NCBI GenBank assembly: GCA_964637695.1
Contig: CAZWVF010000024.1
Location: 1-36,649, forward strand
Source of the DNA: JAGLTZ01 sp964637695
GTDB lineage: Bacteria > Blakebacterota > Blakebacteria > Blakebacterales > Blakebacteraceae
Direction: 5' to 3'
Length of the DNA: 36,649 nt
Positions 13,467 through 22,657 of this stretch are shown here, piece after piece. Position 1 is the stretch's first letter, and each line of letters begins with the position of its first letter. The notes under the pieces were generated by a model. The model searched no databases and was not told where the DNA came from. It worked only from the letters and a program-made list of their open reading frames with translations. Both the position numbers and the translations under genes were made by a program.

Positions 13467-16400
13467 TCAGAATAGCAGGGTTACAACGACACCCTGATCC
13501 CGCTGACCATCCCTTTCCCAGAAGTTCTTCTTGTACCATGCGTACTCTATAAGGAAAGGAAGGGCGAGAGTAAGCCGGAGGCTGACGCCGGCCGAGCCCA
13601 GCGGGCCCAGCCTTCCGCCATTCCACTCGGCGCGGGCACCCTCGGCGTAGAGGACAAGCTGGATTGGCCAGCCCCTCTGTTCGAACATCTTCGGTGCCTC
13701 CACACCAAGGATTTCCAGCGGCTGCAGGCGGAGTTCCGTATTGACCAGATCGTATGAAGATCCGTAAAGGCTGTACAGGTTCCAGTAACCGCGCAGGAAG
13801 AATCCGCCGCCGAGAAAGAAGAATTCCGGTTCCTTTCCGGTGCTGCTGCCCCAGGCGGCTCTGCCCGCGGCCACAACATAGCGATGCAGTGGGAAGTAGC
13901 CCCGTATGTCGGCCACCAGGTATCTGGTGAAGGTCGAGAATCTGTCTGAGACGTCGAATATCTGATCGAAGAAAGCAGAGAAGACCCATCCCCGATGCGG
14001 TCCGGCCGGTCCCCATGAGGCCACGTCACGGGTGTACCCGATGCCGATTTCCAGCTGCCTGAATTTGATGCTGCCGTCTATCGTACCGAGCCTTCTTCGT
14101 TCGGAAGCGATACCCAGAAAGAGATCGACGTCACTGAACTGATTGAACGGGAAATTGAACTGGGAATTGAAACCTGCCCGCTCCCGGATGTAGAAATCCT
14201 GTCTGGCCAGGTTGAAGTAGATCCCGCTCGTTTTAAAAACCGACGCGCCGAGTTTCATCCTGTTGTGCTGGTTCCAGTAGGTTAACACCCAGGAAAGGTC
14301 GTCGAGACCCCGTCGCGGTCCATTCCAGACGGCGGCACCAATCCTGTGGTTGCCCAGGATATCGCTGAAACGGATCTCGGAACCGAATACAGAAGTATTA
14401 TAGCTGCGTGCTCCTCCGAACTCGCTGGAAGCATAGAAATCATCGAGGCTGAACACAGGCCGGTAAGGAACGCTCTCCACCGGTATCGAGGCCAGCTGGT
14501 CGGCAGCCGAAATGGATTCGGCATCCCACGGCACTCTCATGCAGGTAAGAGTCTTTTCTGCAGCATAATCGTCCCCGATCATCTGCTCCGGATCGGGTGT
14601 TGCACCGCTGTGGTCTGTCACCTGGGTGATCGGGATCAGACGGAGCCTGTACTCGCCGTCATAAAAACCGGAGACCAGAATGGTGTCGGGTCCTACAACA
14701 GAGGGAGCGAAAACACCGGTGGTTACATCAGTGAGCTGGATCGGATCTTCATCCTCCATCCATTCGTATATGTTGGATACACCTGTAGCGTTCGACTGGA
14801 AAAAGAGTCGGCTCCCGTCGCTGGAGAGTTGTGGATTAAGCTCATCGCCTGCACTGTCTGTCAGCTGGTCGATCTGGCCGGTTTCCAGATCGTAGCTGAA
14901 AAGATGGTAGGCAAAGGTGGTTGAGGGACTCGATCTGTCGGAAGCGAATACGATTTGGTTATTCCACATCACCGGCATCCGGTCACTTGCCAGATCCTCA
15001 GTCAACCTCCGTTCAATACGGCCTTCTGTCAGATCGGCCAGGTAGATATCCTGCAGACCGTTCAGGCCCAGTCCAGAGAATACTACCCTGTCGCGGTCTG
15101 AAGTGAAGCGCACTCCGGAAATCGCAGTCAGATCCGATGTAATGGGATCGAATCCGGTTCTCCTCGATCCGATCAGTTCGAGCGATCCATCTTCTCTTCT
15201 GACCAGGTCCTGAACGTAGATGATATCGCGATCACGGTACTGTGCCGTATAAACCGCCCTGTACCTGCCATCACCGACAGACCATAAATCCCCACCCTCG
15301 ATGAGAATGTGAATGCTTTCGGTTTCCGGCGTATTTTCACTGGCCAGCTCAATCGTATTGCCCGTTTCCAGGTCCATGACCAGTACCGTGAAGACATAAT
15401 CATCCAGGAGGGCCTTGTAGAAGACCAGTTTGCCATCCCTCGAAACTGTCGGCCACAATTCGGGCGCCCCCTGGCTGACGGTTACAAGATCCTTGACGCT
15501 GGCACGATCGGCGAGCCACGGTTCGTAGTAGGCTCTGGCCGTCTCATGCCACTGCTCGGTCAGCTGTTCCAGCTCTACGTCGAACCACCACTCCACCAGT
15601 TTCTCGAAGCTCATCAGGTTGTATGCCGTCTTTTCGAATGCTTCCTTCTCCCTGCGGATGATTGATGCTGCACTCCTGCCTTCCCAGCTCAGTATCCGGC
15701 CGCGGTCAGGGTGGTAGAAGGCCGGATTGCCGCCACTGGTGTATATGATGCGATACCACTGGTCATCCAGCTGGATGTTCTCGGAAAGAGAGACAAAATC
15801 GCCGACTGCACTTCCTTCCAGAGAGTCGACCAGACCTGTGGCAGATTGCGCCATCCAGCGGCCGTTACTGACGGTAACCGGGACTTCACTCTCTCCAAAC
15901 CAGATGAATGGCGGATCGTTATATTCCACTCCAGGATTGAGCGGATCGAAGGAATCGAGAGGTCGGCGGCGCAGCCAGTTAAAAGAATTACGATTGGGGA
16001 AAATGTGGTGCCAGTTCGAAAGCAGATCGTGTATCCGGTCCTCTCCATACTGTGCACCCAGATACTGAACCAGGGCGTGACCGAATTTGTAGACCCGCTC
16101 CCAGTCGGGGTAGAGTCTCATAGCTCTTATCGTGGGGAGTCGATCGTTGATGATTGCATCCCTCATGTACATATCTGTCTCGGGATCCATCCTGTGACGG
16201 CCCGTTTCAGCGTCCCTTCCGATCGATTCGTATTCGGCCAGTCCCTCGGCGAACCAGACCGTCGGAAGCAGTTTTGAAATGTTATGAATGCCGTTGGCTT
16301 TGAATACGTGTTTGAGCTTGTGGATCATGTGGATATGCGTGTTCTCGTGAACGAGCACGTGGAGGAAATCGGAATTGCTGCCCATATAGGGGAATACGAC

Positions 16401-16901
16401 CCTCCCTTTCGTGAACTCGGTGAAACCGGCCACACCCTCAGGCACGAATTCGGCTATAGTATTGGTCTGTTCGAAAGTGTGATGAGATGTATAGATGATC
16501 TTCGGTATTGTTTTCGATTTTGTATAGGTTCGCAGGTTATAGTCAAAGGTGGCCTCGAGGGTGCTGTCACTTTCCGTCACCAGGGTCCGTGCCAGGCGGG
16601 CCACCGGTTCGGCTTCCTGGTAGAAATAGAGAGTACTGCTGGGCAGTTCTATCGATCGCCATGAAAGGTTCCACCAGTTCACCTTATTGCGTGTCCAGGT
16701 GAACATCAGCGGCCAGCGGTCTGAGTAACCGCGGTTTGCCGGTCTGACCGAAATACCGGTGGGACTGCCAGGAGCGCCTGTCTGTGCGTAAACTGTATTT
16801 TCGGTCGGCAGAGTCAGTGCGGCTTCTCCGATGATAGTCGCGGATGCGATCAGCAGAACCATAAGGAGCCGGGTTATAGAAAATCGAGAGAAATCAAACA
16901 T
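13467..16901 (-). CDS. Outer-membrane metalloprotease / TolB-propeller / beta-barrel fusion protein
   Basis: A 1144-aa exported protein with three parts. Residues 1-39 form a signal peptide ending near VYAQ. A gluzincin-type metallopeptidase domain follows (about 85-460), with V-H185-E-N-T-H189 as the HExxH motif and WFAE219-GLAEY carrying the third zinc ligand. Residues about 465-790 contain repeated SRDGKLVFY, TSDRDRVVFSG and SSDGSRLFFQSN units, as in TolB/PD40 beta-propellers. The C-terminal 340 residues alternate like a transmembrane barrel, contain an Omp85-like R1037-G-Y and end in V-V-V-T-L-L-F with the terminal Phe of outer-membrane proteins. It probably exposes or secretes a peptidase at the cell surface. 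Similar architectures are known in FCB-group genomes, but their function is unsettled. The divergent acylase gene is only 18 bp away. Confidence 0.82.
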   Translation of the reverse strand: MFDFSRFSITRLLMVLLIASATIIGEAALTLPTENTVYAQTGAPGSPTGISVRPANRGYSDRWPLMFTWTRNKVNWWNLSWRSIELPSSTLYFYQEAEPVARLARTLVTESDSTLEATFDYNLRTYTKSKTIPKIIYTSHHTFEQTNTIAEFVPEGVAGFTEFTKGRVVFPYMGSNSDFLHVLVHENTHIHMIHKLKHVFKANGIHNISKLLPTVWFAEGLAEYESIGRDAETGRHRMDPETDMYMRDAIINDRLPTIRAMRLYPDWERVYKFGHALVQYLGAQYGEDRIHDLLSNWHHIFPNRNSFNWLRRRPLDSFDPLNPGVEYNDPPFIWFGESEVPVTVSNGRWMAQSATGLVDSLEGSAVGDFVSLSENIQLDDQWYRIIYTSGGNPAFYHPDRGRILSWEGRSAASIIRREKEAFEKTAYNLMSFEKLVEWWFDVELEQLTEQWHETARAYYEPWLADRASVKDLVTVSQGAPELWPTVSRDGKLVFYKALLDDYVFTVLVMDLETGNTIELASENTPETESIHILIEGGDLWSVGDGRYRAVYTAQYRDRDIIYVQDLVRREDGSLELIGSRRTGFDPITSDLTAISGVRFTSDRDRVVFSGLGLNGLQDIYLADLTEGRIERRLTEDLASDRMPVMWNNQIVFASDRSSPSTTFAYHLFSYDLETGQIDQLTDSAGDELNPQLSSDGSRLFFQSNATGVSNIYEWMEDEDPIQLTDVTTGVFAPSVVGPDTILVSGFYDGEYRLRLIPITQVTDHSGATPDPEQMIGDDYAAEKTLTCMRVPWDAESISAADQLASIPVESVPYRPVFSLDDFYASSEFGGARSYNTSVFGSEIRFSDILGNHRIGAAVWNGPRRGLDDLSWVLTYWNQHNRMKLGASVFKTSGIYFNLARQDFYIRERAGFNSQFNFPFNQFSDVDLFLGIASERRRLGTIDGSIKFRQLEIGIGYTRDVASWGPAGPHRGWVFSAFFDQIFDVSDRFSTFTRYLVADIRGYFPLHRYVVAAGRAAWGSSTGKEPEFFFLGGGFFLRGYWNLYSLYGSSYDLVNTELRLQPLEILGVEAPKMFEQRGWPIQLVLYAEGARAEWNGGRLGPLGSAGVSLRLTLALPFLIEYAWYKKNFWERDGQRDQGVVVTLLF

Positions 16902-16919
16902 GCGTATCTATCATTCCAT

Positions 16920-19598
16920 TTGCAGATAATGTCGAAAGACCATGATCAGGATCACTCGCAGAATGAGAAACGATTGGAACTTATGAACTATTTACCCGGT
17001 CGACAATCAAACATGGAACGGGGAAAGTCGGCTGGACCATCGGATAGTTCTGCCAGGACCGCACGCCGGACGGGTAGTTTTGTCTACTTCCTGGGAACGG
17101 TGGGTCTGATGACTGTCGGTATCCTGCTGTGGGTGGCCGATAACATCAGATACAGGGAGTTCCCTCCCGCGGCTCAGCTGAACGGACTTCAATCTGAAGT
17201 TACCGTAGTCTGGGACGACTCTGGCACAGCTCATCTGCAGGGTGAGAGCTGGGAGGATCTGCTCCGGGCGCAGGGATGGTTTCATGCCCGCGACCGTCTA
17301 TGGCAGATGGAGGTGGCCCGCCTGGCTGGCCAGGGCCGCCTTGCGGAGCTGATTGGACCTCCTGCTCTTGCGGCCGACAGGGTGTTGAGGACGCTCGATC
17401 TTGTGAAGGCGGCCTCAGATCAGGTGGCGCGTCTTCCAGAGAAAAGCAGGCGCCTCATCCAGCACTACGTTGACGGGGTAAACGAATACCTCGATTCAGA
17501 TGAGTATCAACCACCCCCCGAACTCTTTCTACTCGGCTGGTCTCCCGAAAGATGGACGATCGAATCTTCTGCACTGATAACTGTATTGCTGAGTCTCTCA
17601 CTTTCCTCCAACTGGGCCCAGGAAGCGGTGGTGGCTTCCCTTGAGGCGGGTTTCGACGCCGCAGATGTTGCCCTGCTTCTGCCCGATTCGGTTGAGGGAC
17701 CATACATAATCGAAAGCTCGGAACCCGGTTATTCAGAAAATCAGAATTACACCCGGGCGGATTCCTGTTTCGGCGACGGGTACTCTGCAGGGATCACCGC
17801 AGAGGAGTGGTCCCGGCTGGCCGGAGGGATCGGACTCTTCCGGGATCTGCTCGGTTTCGGTGACAGCGGCGGCAGCAATTCATGGGCTGTCAGCGGGGAG
17901 CATACGGAGACGGGAAAACCTCTGCTGGCCAACGACCCGCACCTGGCGATCCAGCTTCCCTCGATGTTTCTATCCACCGGACTTCATGTGGGGGATCGCC
18001 ACCTGGTAGGGGTCGGCATACCGGGACTGCCCCTGATCATGAACGGCAGGTCCTCCACATTCGCCTGGGCTCTCACCAATTCGATGACCGATAACCAGGA
18101 TCTCTATATTGAACGTCCGGTCGAGGGAGATCCCGGTCGTTACTGGTTCAGGGGGGAAACCTACCCCTTTTCAGTCAGGCAGGAGATCCTTGAGATAAGG
18201 TGGGGTAAACCGGAGGTGGTGGAGGTCCGATCCACCCTGCACGGCCCGATCATCAACGACGTTCTGCTCGATATGTTGAATGCCGAGCAGGTCCTCTCGC
18301 GCCTCGACAGCGAGAGGGAAGTGGCGGGTGATGGCCGGGTCCGGCCTGACGATGTAGCAGGATGGCTCGAAGGATCTCCTCCGATCGCACTGAGGTGGTC
18401 TACCCTGGAAACAGGTGATGAACTCCACGCAATGATAAGCCTGCTGGATGTAGAGGATTGGGATGGATTCCGCGACGCTTTCGCATCATTCGGCAGCCCC
18501 GGACAGAATGTGATCTACGCCGATACGTCCGGTTTCATAGGCTATCAGCTCGCCGGCAGGGTTCCGATCAGGCAGGGGTGGGATGGTTCCAGACCGGTGC
18601 CGGGATGGACAGGTGATTACGAATGGCAGGGATACATTCCATTCGACCGGCTGCCCCGTCTGGAAAAACCGGAGCAGGGGTGGCTGGTGACCGCCAATAA
18701 CCGTCCTGTGGCCCCGGGCACCGGACCATTTCTGAGCAGGTGGTGGGTTCCGCCTCACCGCGCCAGGCGCATCGGCGAACTGCTGGCCGAAAGCGAAAAC
18801 CACACGCCGGAGACCTTCGAAAATATTCAGAGAGACCTTCGATCTGAAGGAGCTCTAGAGATAGTGGCCGATCTGGCTCGAGTGCAAACCCTCTCTTCAG
18901 CCGGAAGGCAGGCCATGGCCGTACTGAGTGAGTGGGATGGACGGATCGATCTGAATGGAGCGGGAGCCCTCTACGAAGCTTTCGTGACAGGTTTCTTTCC
19001 CGGCCTGCTCGAAGATGAACTGGGATCGAACGGACTGCTCGATTACCTGGTTCTGCTCGAGTTCTACGACGGCAGGTATCCGGTTATCAGAAGAATGCTT
19101 CAACATCCTGACTCACCCTGGTGGGATGATGTGGGTACGGAGGATCGCGAGGGGCGGGATGAGATGGTGGACCGGATATTACAGAGTGCCTATGAAGAGA
19201 TTACTGCGGAATATGGCTCCGATCCTGACGGGTGGCAGTGGGGTCGGAGGCACAGCCTTCTGATGAGACATCCCTTCGGATATCTGTGGCCTTTGAAGGG
19301 GCTCTTCAACAGGGGCCCCTTCGATATGGCAGGGGACAACGACACTATCTACAGCAGTCACTACCTGCTGAGCGATCCATACGCTGCTCAGGTAGTATCG
19401 ACCTGGAGACATATAGCAGACCTGTCATGGCCACCTCAGGCCAGGCAGATCATGGCATCCGGCAATTCGGGGCACTTCCTTGCCGTCTCGTACGACGATC
19501 AGATCCAGGAATGGCTGGCCGGTCTGACCCGTCCTGCAGCTACTACATGGTCGCAGGTGCTCGCCGCAGAAACGCGGCGCATGCGGCTGCTGCCCTGA
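16920..19598 (+). CDS. Penicillin acylase family (peptidase S45) amidohydrolase
   Basis: N-terminal-nucleophile hydrolases of this family cleave amide bonds of beta-lactams, N-acyl homoserine lactones or other acyl amides, after autocatalytic cleavage into two chains. The predicted cleavage is before Ser319 in GDSGGSNSW, followed by the family signature GKPLLANDPHL (about 332-342). The alpha chain starts with a hydrophobic segment (about 53-72), so the enzyme is membrane-anchored or exported. Length 892 aa is usual. The longest frame starts at TTG 16920 with no clear ribosome binding site; ATG 16929 or ATG 16983 (GGA 5 nt upstream) are realistic alternatives. It converges on the M20 amidohydrolase with 20 bp between stops. 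Substrate cannot be told from sequence. Confidence 0.9.
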   Translation: MQIMSKDHDQDHSQNEKRLELMNYLPGRQSNMERGKSAGPSDSSARTARRTGSFVYFLGTVGLMTVGILLWVADNIRYREFPPAAQLNGLQSEVTVVWDDSGTAHLQGESWEDLLRAQGWFHARDRLWQMEVARLAGQGRLAELIGPPALAADRVLRTLDLVKAASDQVARLPEKSRRLIQHYVDGVNEYLDSDEYQPPPELFLLGWSPERWTIESSALITVLLSLSLSSNWAQEAVVASLEAGFDAADVALLLPDSVEGPYIIESSEPGYSENQNYTRADSCFGDGYSAGITAEEWSRLAGGIGLFRDLLGFGDSGGSNSWAVSGEHTETGKPLLANDPHLAIQLPSMFLSTGLHVGDRHLVGVGIPGLPLIMNGRSSTFAWALTNSMTDNQDLYIERPVEGDPGRYWFRGETYPFSVRQEILEIRWGKPEVVEVRSTLHGPIINDVLLDMLNAEQVLSRLDSEREVAGDGRVRPDDVAGWLEGSPPIALRWSTLETGDELHAMISLLDVEDWDGFRDAFASFGSPGQNVIYADTSGFIGYQLAGRVPIRQGWDGSRPVPGWTGDYEWQGYIPFDRLPRLEKPEQGWLVTANNRPVAPGTGPFLSRWWVPPHRARRIGELLAESENHTPETFENIQRDLRSEGALEIVADLARVQTLSSAGRQAMAVLSEWDGRIDLNGAGALYEAFVTGFFPGLLEDELGSNGLLDYLVLLEFYDGRYPVIRRMLQHPDSPWWDDVGTEDREGRDEMVDRILQSAYEEITAEYGSDPDGWQWGRRHSLLMRHPFGYLWPLKGLFNRGPFDMAGDNDTIYSSHYLLSDPYAAQVVSTWRHIADLSWPPQARQIMASGNSGHFLAVSYDDQIQEWLAGLTRPAATTWSQVLAAETRRMRLLP

Positions 19599-19618
19599 AT
19601 TATTAAATTTGAGTTTGG

Positions 19619-20959
19619 TCAGGGCAGGCGCCGGTCGAGAAGAAGCAGGGTCTGCAGCAGGACATCGGCACCGGAGGCTGCGTCTTCGATGCGCGTGAAT
19701 TCTGCAGGTGTGTGACTGAGGCCGCCGACACTCATTGCGAATATCATTCCCATCGGAGCAATCGCTGCGATCGATTGAGCATCGTGCCCGGCGCCCGATG
19801 GCATCACCCTGTGGCGATACCCGTACCGGGTCGCCGCCTCCAGAAGAGCCTGCATGACTCCCCGATCTGCTGGAGCAGGCGGGATCTGTGCCAGGGTACT
19901 CCACTCCACTTCAACCTTTTCCTCCCGGGCTATTCCGTTAAAACGTGCACGCAGATTGTCCAGAGCTCTCTGGAGTACGAGGCGGCTCGGATCGCGGATG
20001 TCGATTGTGAACCTGGCAGTCGAGGGTATGACATTCGGAGCTCCCGGCTCGACCTCCACCACACCGACCGTCCCTACCAGGTCCCCTCCCAGGTTGAGTA
20101 CTTCCTCACGCACGCAGGTGATCATTCTGGCTGCAGCTGCCACCGGATCGTGACGGTCGGGCATCCGGGTGGTTCCGGCATGATTGGCAATGCCGGTCAC
20201 GGTGATCTCGTATTCGTCGAGTGCTACGATTCCCTCCACGATACCCACCTGCAGGCCCTCCCTCTCCAGAATCCGGCCCTGCTCGATATGCATTTCCAGA
20301 TAGGCGGCGATCTCTCCCTCGGAGCGCTGTGCATTTCTGGTCTGATCGGGTTCGAGACCCATCTCTGCGAGCAGTTCCCCCAGACTTCTTCCACCATAGA
20401 TTCTGGCCAGGTCTGAATCGTCGAAGGTTCCGATCCAGCCGCGACTGCCCACCAATCCTCCCTCTTCGTCGCTGAAAGAGACAATCTCCAGTGTATGTTC
20501 AAGTGATATCCCGAGGTCGGTCATGGTATGAACCAGCTCGAGGGCGACCATCAATCCGAGGGCACCGTCGAAACGACCACCTTCAGGAACAGAATCGAGA
20601 TGCGATCCCAGTACAAGTGACGATCTGCCCGATCCGGTTCCGGGGAGGGTACCGATAATGTTCGCAACCGGATCGATCTCGACACTCATGCCGGCCATTT
20701 CAAGCTGGGATGCGAACCAGCGGCGCGCCTCCAGATCGGATGCCGAAAACGCCCGCCGGTTGATTCCACCGGTTACCGGATTCCTGCCTATCTCTCCGAG
20801 GGTGAGCAGTGAGCTCTCAAGGCGCGATTGATTGATGTGCGGAAGGCCGTCGGCTGTTCGGTGGGCTCCCATGATCTGAATATCGGTACTTCCTGACGGG
20901 TCCGATGATCCCATAACGAACATGAGTATCAGTGCCGCCGGCAGCCAGCTCCGTTTCAC
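19619..20959 (-). CDS. Exported M20-type N-carbamoyl amino acid / allantoate amidohydrolase
   Basis: Zinc-dependent amidohydrolase of the hydantoinase/carbamoylase group, hydrolysing N-carbamoyl or ureido compounds. Metal ligands are visible: GSH120-x-D122, the FD131GALG bridge Asp, D-E165-E166-G, H224-x-E226 in MHIEQG, and a late H392 in SGAGHDAQS. The dimerisation lid carries GIANH260AGTTRMPDR. Length 446 aa is typical plus a signal-like N-terminus (residues 1-24, hydrophobic with KR at the start), which is unusual because known carbamoylases are mainly cytoplasmic. The gene starts 7 bp after bioY, so the two are probably cotranscribed. True substrate is uncertain. Confidence 0.88.
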   Translation of the reverse strand: MKRSWLPAALILMFVMGSSDPSGSTDIQIMGAHRTADGLPHINQSRLESSLLTLGEIGRNPVTGGINRRAFSASDLEARRWFASQLEMAGMSVEIDPVANIIGTLPGTGSGRSSLVLGSHLDSVPEGGRFDGALGLMVALELVHTMTDLGISLEHTLEIVSFSDEEGGLVGSRGWIGTFDDSDLARIYGGRSLGELLAEMGLEPDQTRNAQRSEGEIAAYLEMHIEQGRILEREGLQVGIVEGIVALDEYEITVTGIANHAGTTRMPDRHDPVAAAARMITCVREEVLNLGGDLVGTVGVVEVEPGAPNVIPSTARFTIDIRDPSRLVLQRALDNLRARFNGIAREEKVEVEWSTLAQIPPAPADRGVMQALLEAATRYGYRHRVMPSGAGHDAQSIAAIAPMGMIFAMSVGGLSHTPAEFTRIEDAASGADVLLQTLLLLDRRLP

Positions 20960-20966
20960 AGTCCTG

Positions 20967-21536
20967 TCAGCTCCGGCGGCCTATTATCATACCGATCTCG
21001 GCTGAGGCTGCTGTCTTGACAAGGTCACCTGCTATGAAGGGCCAGAAACCGGCTGCTGCAGCCTCGGTCGGGCTCAGATCCATCAGGAGGGAGAGCCAGA
21101 AGGTTCCGGCCACCAGGATGAACAGACCGCTGGCCAGCAGTGCCGCGTACACCCGCAGCCTTTTCAGGTGGCTCCCTGATAACGCACCTGCCAGATAGGC
21201 TGCCAGGGGGCAGGCGAGCAGGTATCCTGCTGTCGCGCCTGACAGGTGAGCCAATCCGGCACCTCCACCTGAAAACACGGGGATACCCATTGCGCCCACC
21301 GCAACATACAGTCCTATGGAGAGGGTACCCCATCCCGGGCCCAGTACGACACCTGCCAGCAGCACGAAGAAAGTCTGCAGTGTCAACGGTACGGGCGTAA
21401 ATGGCAGCGGTATCCTGACCTGGGCGCTAAGAGCGGTTGCGACGGTAAAAGCGGTCACCCATATCGCAATCTCGATGGCTCGGTTTCGGATCAGCGGCTC
21501 TGTGGCAGCGCGCGCAAGATTGGCTGTCTGCATCAT
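20967..21536 (-). CDS. bioY: Biotin transporter BioY
   Basis: BioY is the substrate-binding S component of energy-coupling-factor (ECF) biotin transporters and can also work alone with low capacity. Six hydrophobic segments are visible across 189 aa. The conserved AQVRIPLPFTPVPLTLQTFFVLLAG region (about residues 38-62) and the GGGAGLAHLSGATAGYL segment (about 90-106) are clear family marks. GGAGG precedes the two adjacent ATG codons at 21536 and 21533. No ATPase or EcfT component is nearby. The M20 amidohydrolase follows after 7 bp. Confidence 0.95.
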   Translation of the reverse strand: MMQTANLARAATEPLIRNRAIEIAIWVTAFTVATALSAQVRIPLPFTPVPLTLQTFFVLLAGVVLGPGWGTLSIGLYVAVGAMGIPVFSGGGAGLAHLSGATAGYLLACPLAAYLAGALSGSHLKRLRVYAALLASGLFILVAGTFWLSLLMDLSPTEAAAAGFWPFIAGDLVKTAASAEIGMIIGRRS

Positions 21537-21735
21537 TCCTCCTATCGGAACAGAACAGGGTGGATAGTGAACACTAATCAGCCCTTCTCCAATGTGTCAA
21601 TGGGCAGCTACTCTGATCGGAATATATGCCCCTGAGTGTCCCAGAGAATGTGCATGTTATCAATGATAGAGGGTTTGTGGTAAGATCAGAATGGTCTTTC
21701 GCTGAAGGAAGGCCAAGTTACCGAGGATCGGGCCT

Positions 21736-22140
21736 ATGCTACGCTATTGCAGTTATACCTTGATTTGCGTCTGCTGCTTCTCTCTCCCTGGATTGACCGG
21801 GTGCGTTAAACGGGTTTATGAAGCACCGGGATTGTCGCCCGGCAATGTCATGGCTGTCGGAAGTGACATGAGAGTCGAAACTTTCGAGGTTGATGATTGG
21901 GAAGTCAGAGTCTTCCGCATGCCCATAAAGGAAGGGAACAGGCGGCTCTACCAGTTCTCCGTCCTCACGGGCGGAATCCTCGACCGAACCTATACGCTCG
22001 ATCAACTTGAGGATGGAAGCTGGGTCCTGATCGAGAAGAGGTCGGACGGAATAATGGATACGAAAAAGAGTTTTGGTGCAGAGCCATCCTACCTGGCGGT
22101 AAAGGGAGATGTAATCGATCTGCTCCGAGAAGGCGATTGA
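21736..22140 (+). CDS. Hypothetical lipoprotein
   Basis: A 134-aa protein with a lipoprotein signal peptide: hydrophobic residues 5-18 lead to a lipobox L-T-G-C at about residue 23. The mature part is acidic and beta-rich (VETFEVDDWEVRVFRMP, YQFSVLTGG, WVLIEKRSDG) with no recognisable family. GAGG lies about 9 nt before the ATG. It is followed after 10 bp by a small membrane protein gene and then the potassium channel, all on one strand and probably one operon. Confidence 0.72.
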   Translation: MLRYCSYTLICVCCFSLPGLTGCVKRVYEAPGLSPGNVMAVGSDMRVETFEVDDWEVRVFRMPIKEGNRRLYQFSVLTGGILDRTYTLDQLEDGSWVLIEKRSDGIMDTKKSFGAEPSYLAVKGDVIDLLREGD

Positions 22141-22150
22141 GAGGTCAACC

Positions 22151-22648
22151 ATGCGCTTCAGACTGATCACACTGGCAATAACCCTGGCGGGATTCCTGGT
22201 GATCAACTATCTGGGAAACGAGAGGGGACAGGCCCTGATATTGAGTCCGGAGGTTCCAGGTTTCTCCTCTGACAGCACCGGTGAGGTGGAGAGCCTGCAA
22301 CTGGCAACAGAGGCATATGCACAAATCGGGCAGGCGCTTGCAGGGACCAGGATGATGCTCGACACACTGGATGCCATGGGCGTTCGTACTGGCAGTTCAG
22401 AGGAACTGCGACAGTGGAACCGGGCAGGTTTGAAGAAATTCGAGCAGCTGCGCATGGCTTTTCTACTCAGTCAGATCGTATGGCGCCAGACGATCGCAAA
22501 TCTTCTCTGGGCGGTTTTTACGACTGCAATCCTGCTTCCCGCAGCACTTCTTCTCGATCGTCAATACCCTGGCAGGCACCAGAAATCTGCGGATGAGGCG
22601 GAACCGGCTGATTCAGGTGACTCAGGTGAGTCTGATGCAGATCTGTAA
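22151..22648 (+). CDS. Hypothetical membrane protein with two transmembrane segments
   Basis: A 165-aa protein with hydrophobic helices at about residues 5-20 and 119-135, an extracytoplasmic helical region between them (about 45-110, possibly a coiled coil) and an acidic, Ser/Asp/Glu-rich cytoplasmic tail. I do not recognise a family. GAGGT lies 5 nt upstream of the ATG. Its stop is 9 bp before the potassium channel gene, so it could be an accessory protein of that channel, but that is inference from position only. Confidence 0.65.
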   Translation: MRFRLITLAITLAGFLVINYLGNERGQALILSPEVPGFSSDSTGEVESLQLATEAYAQIGQALAGTRMMLDTLDAMGVRTGSSEELRQWNRAGLKKFEQLRMAFLLSQIVWRQTIANLLWAVFTTAILLPAALLLDRQYPGRHQKSADEAEPADSGDSGESDADL

Positions 22649-22657
22649 TTTTGAGCA

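Noticed and set aside
14346..14924. A 192-codon plus-strand frame within the large protease/propeller gene.
   Set aside because: Antisense shadow of the propeller repeats; no supporting signals.
19712..20416. A 234-codon plus-strand frame opposite the M20 amidohydrolase.
   Set aside because: Antisense shadow with no start signal and no domain similarity.
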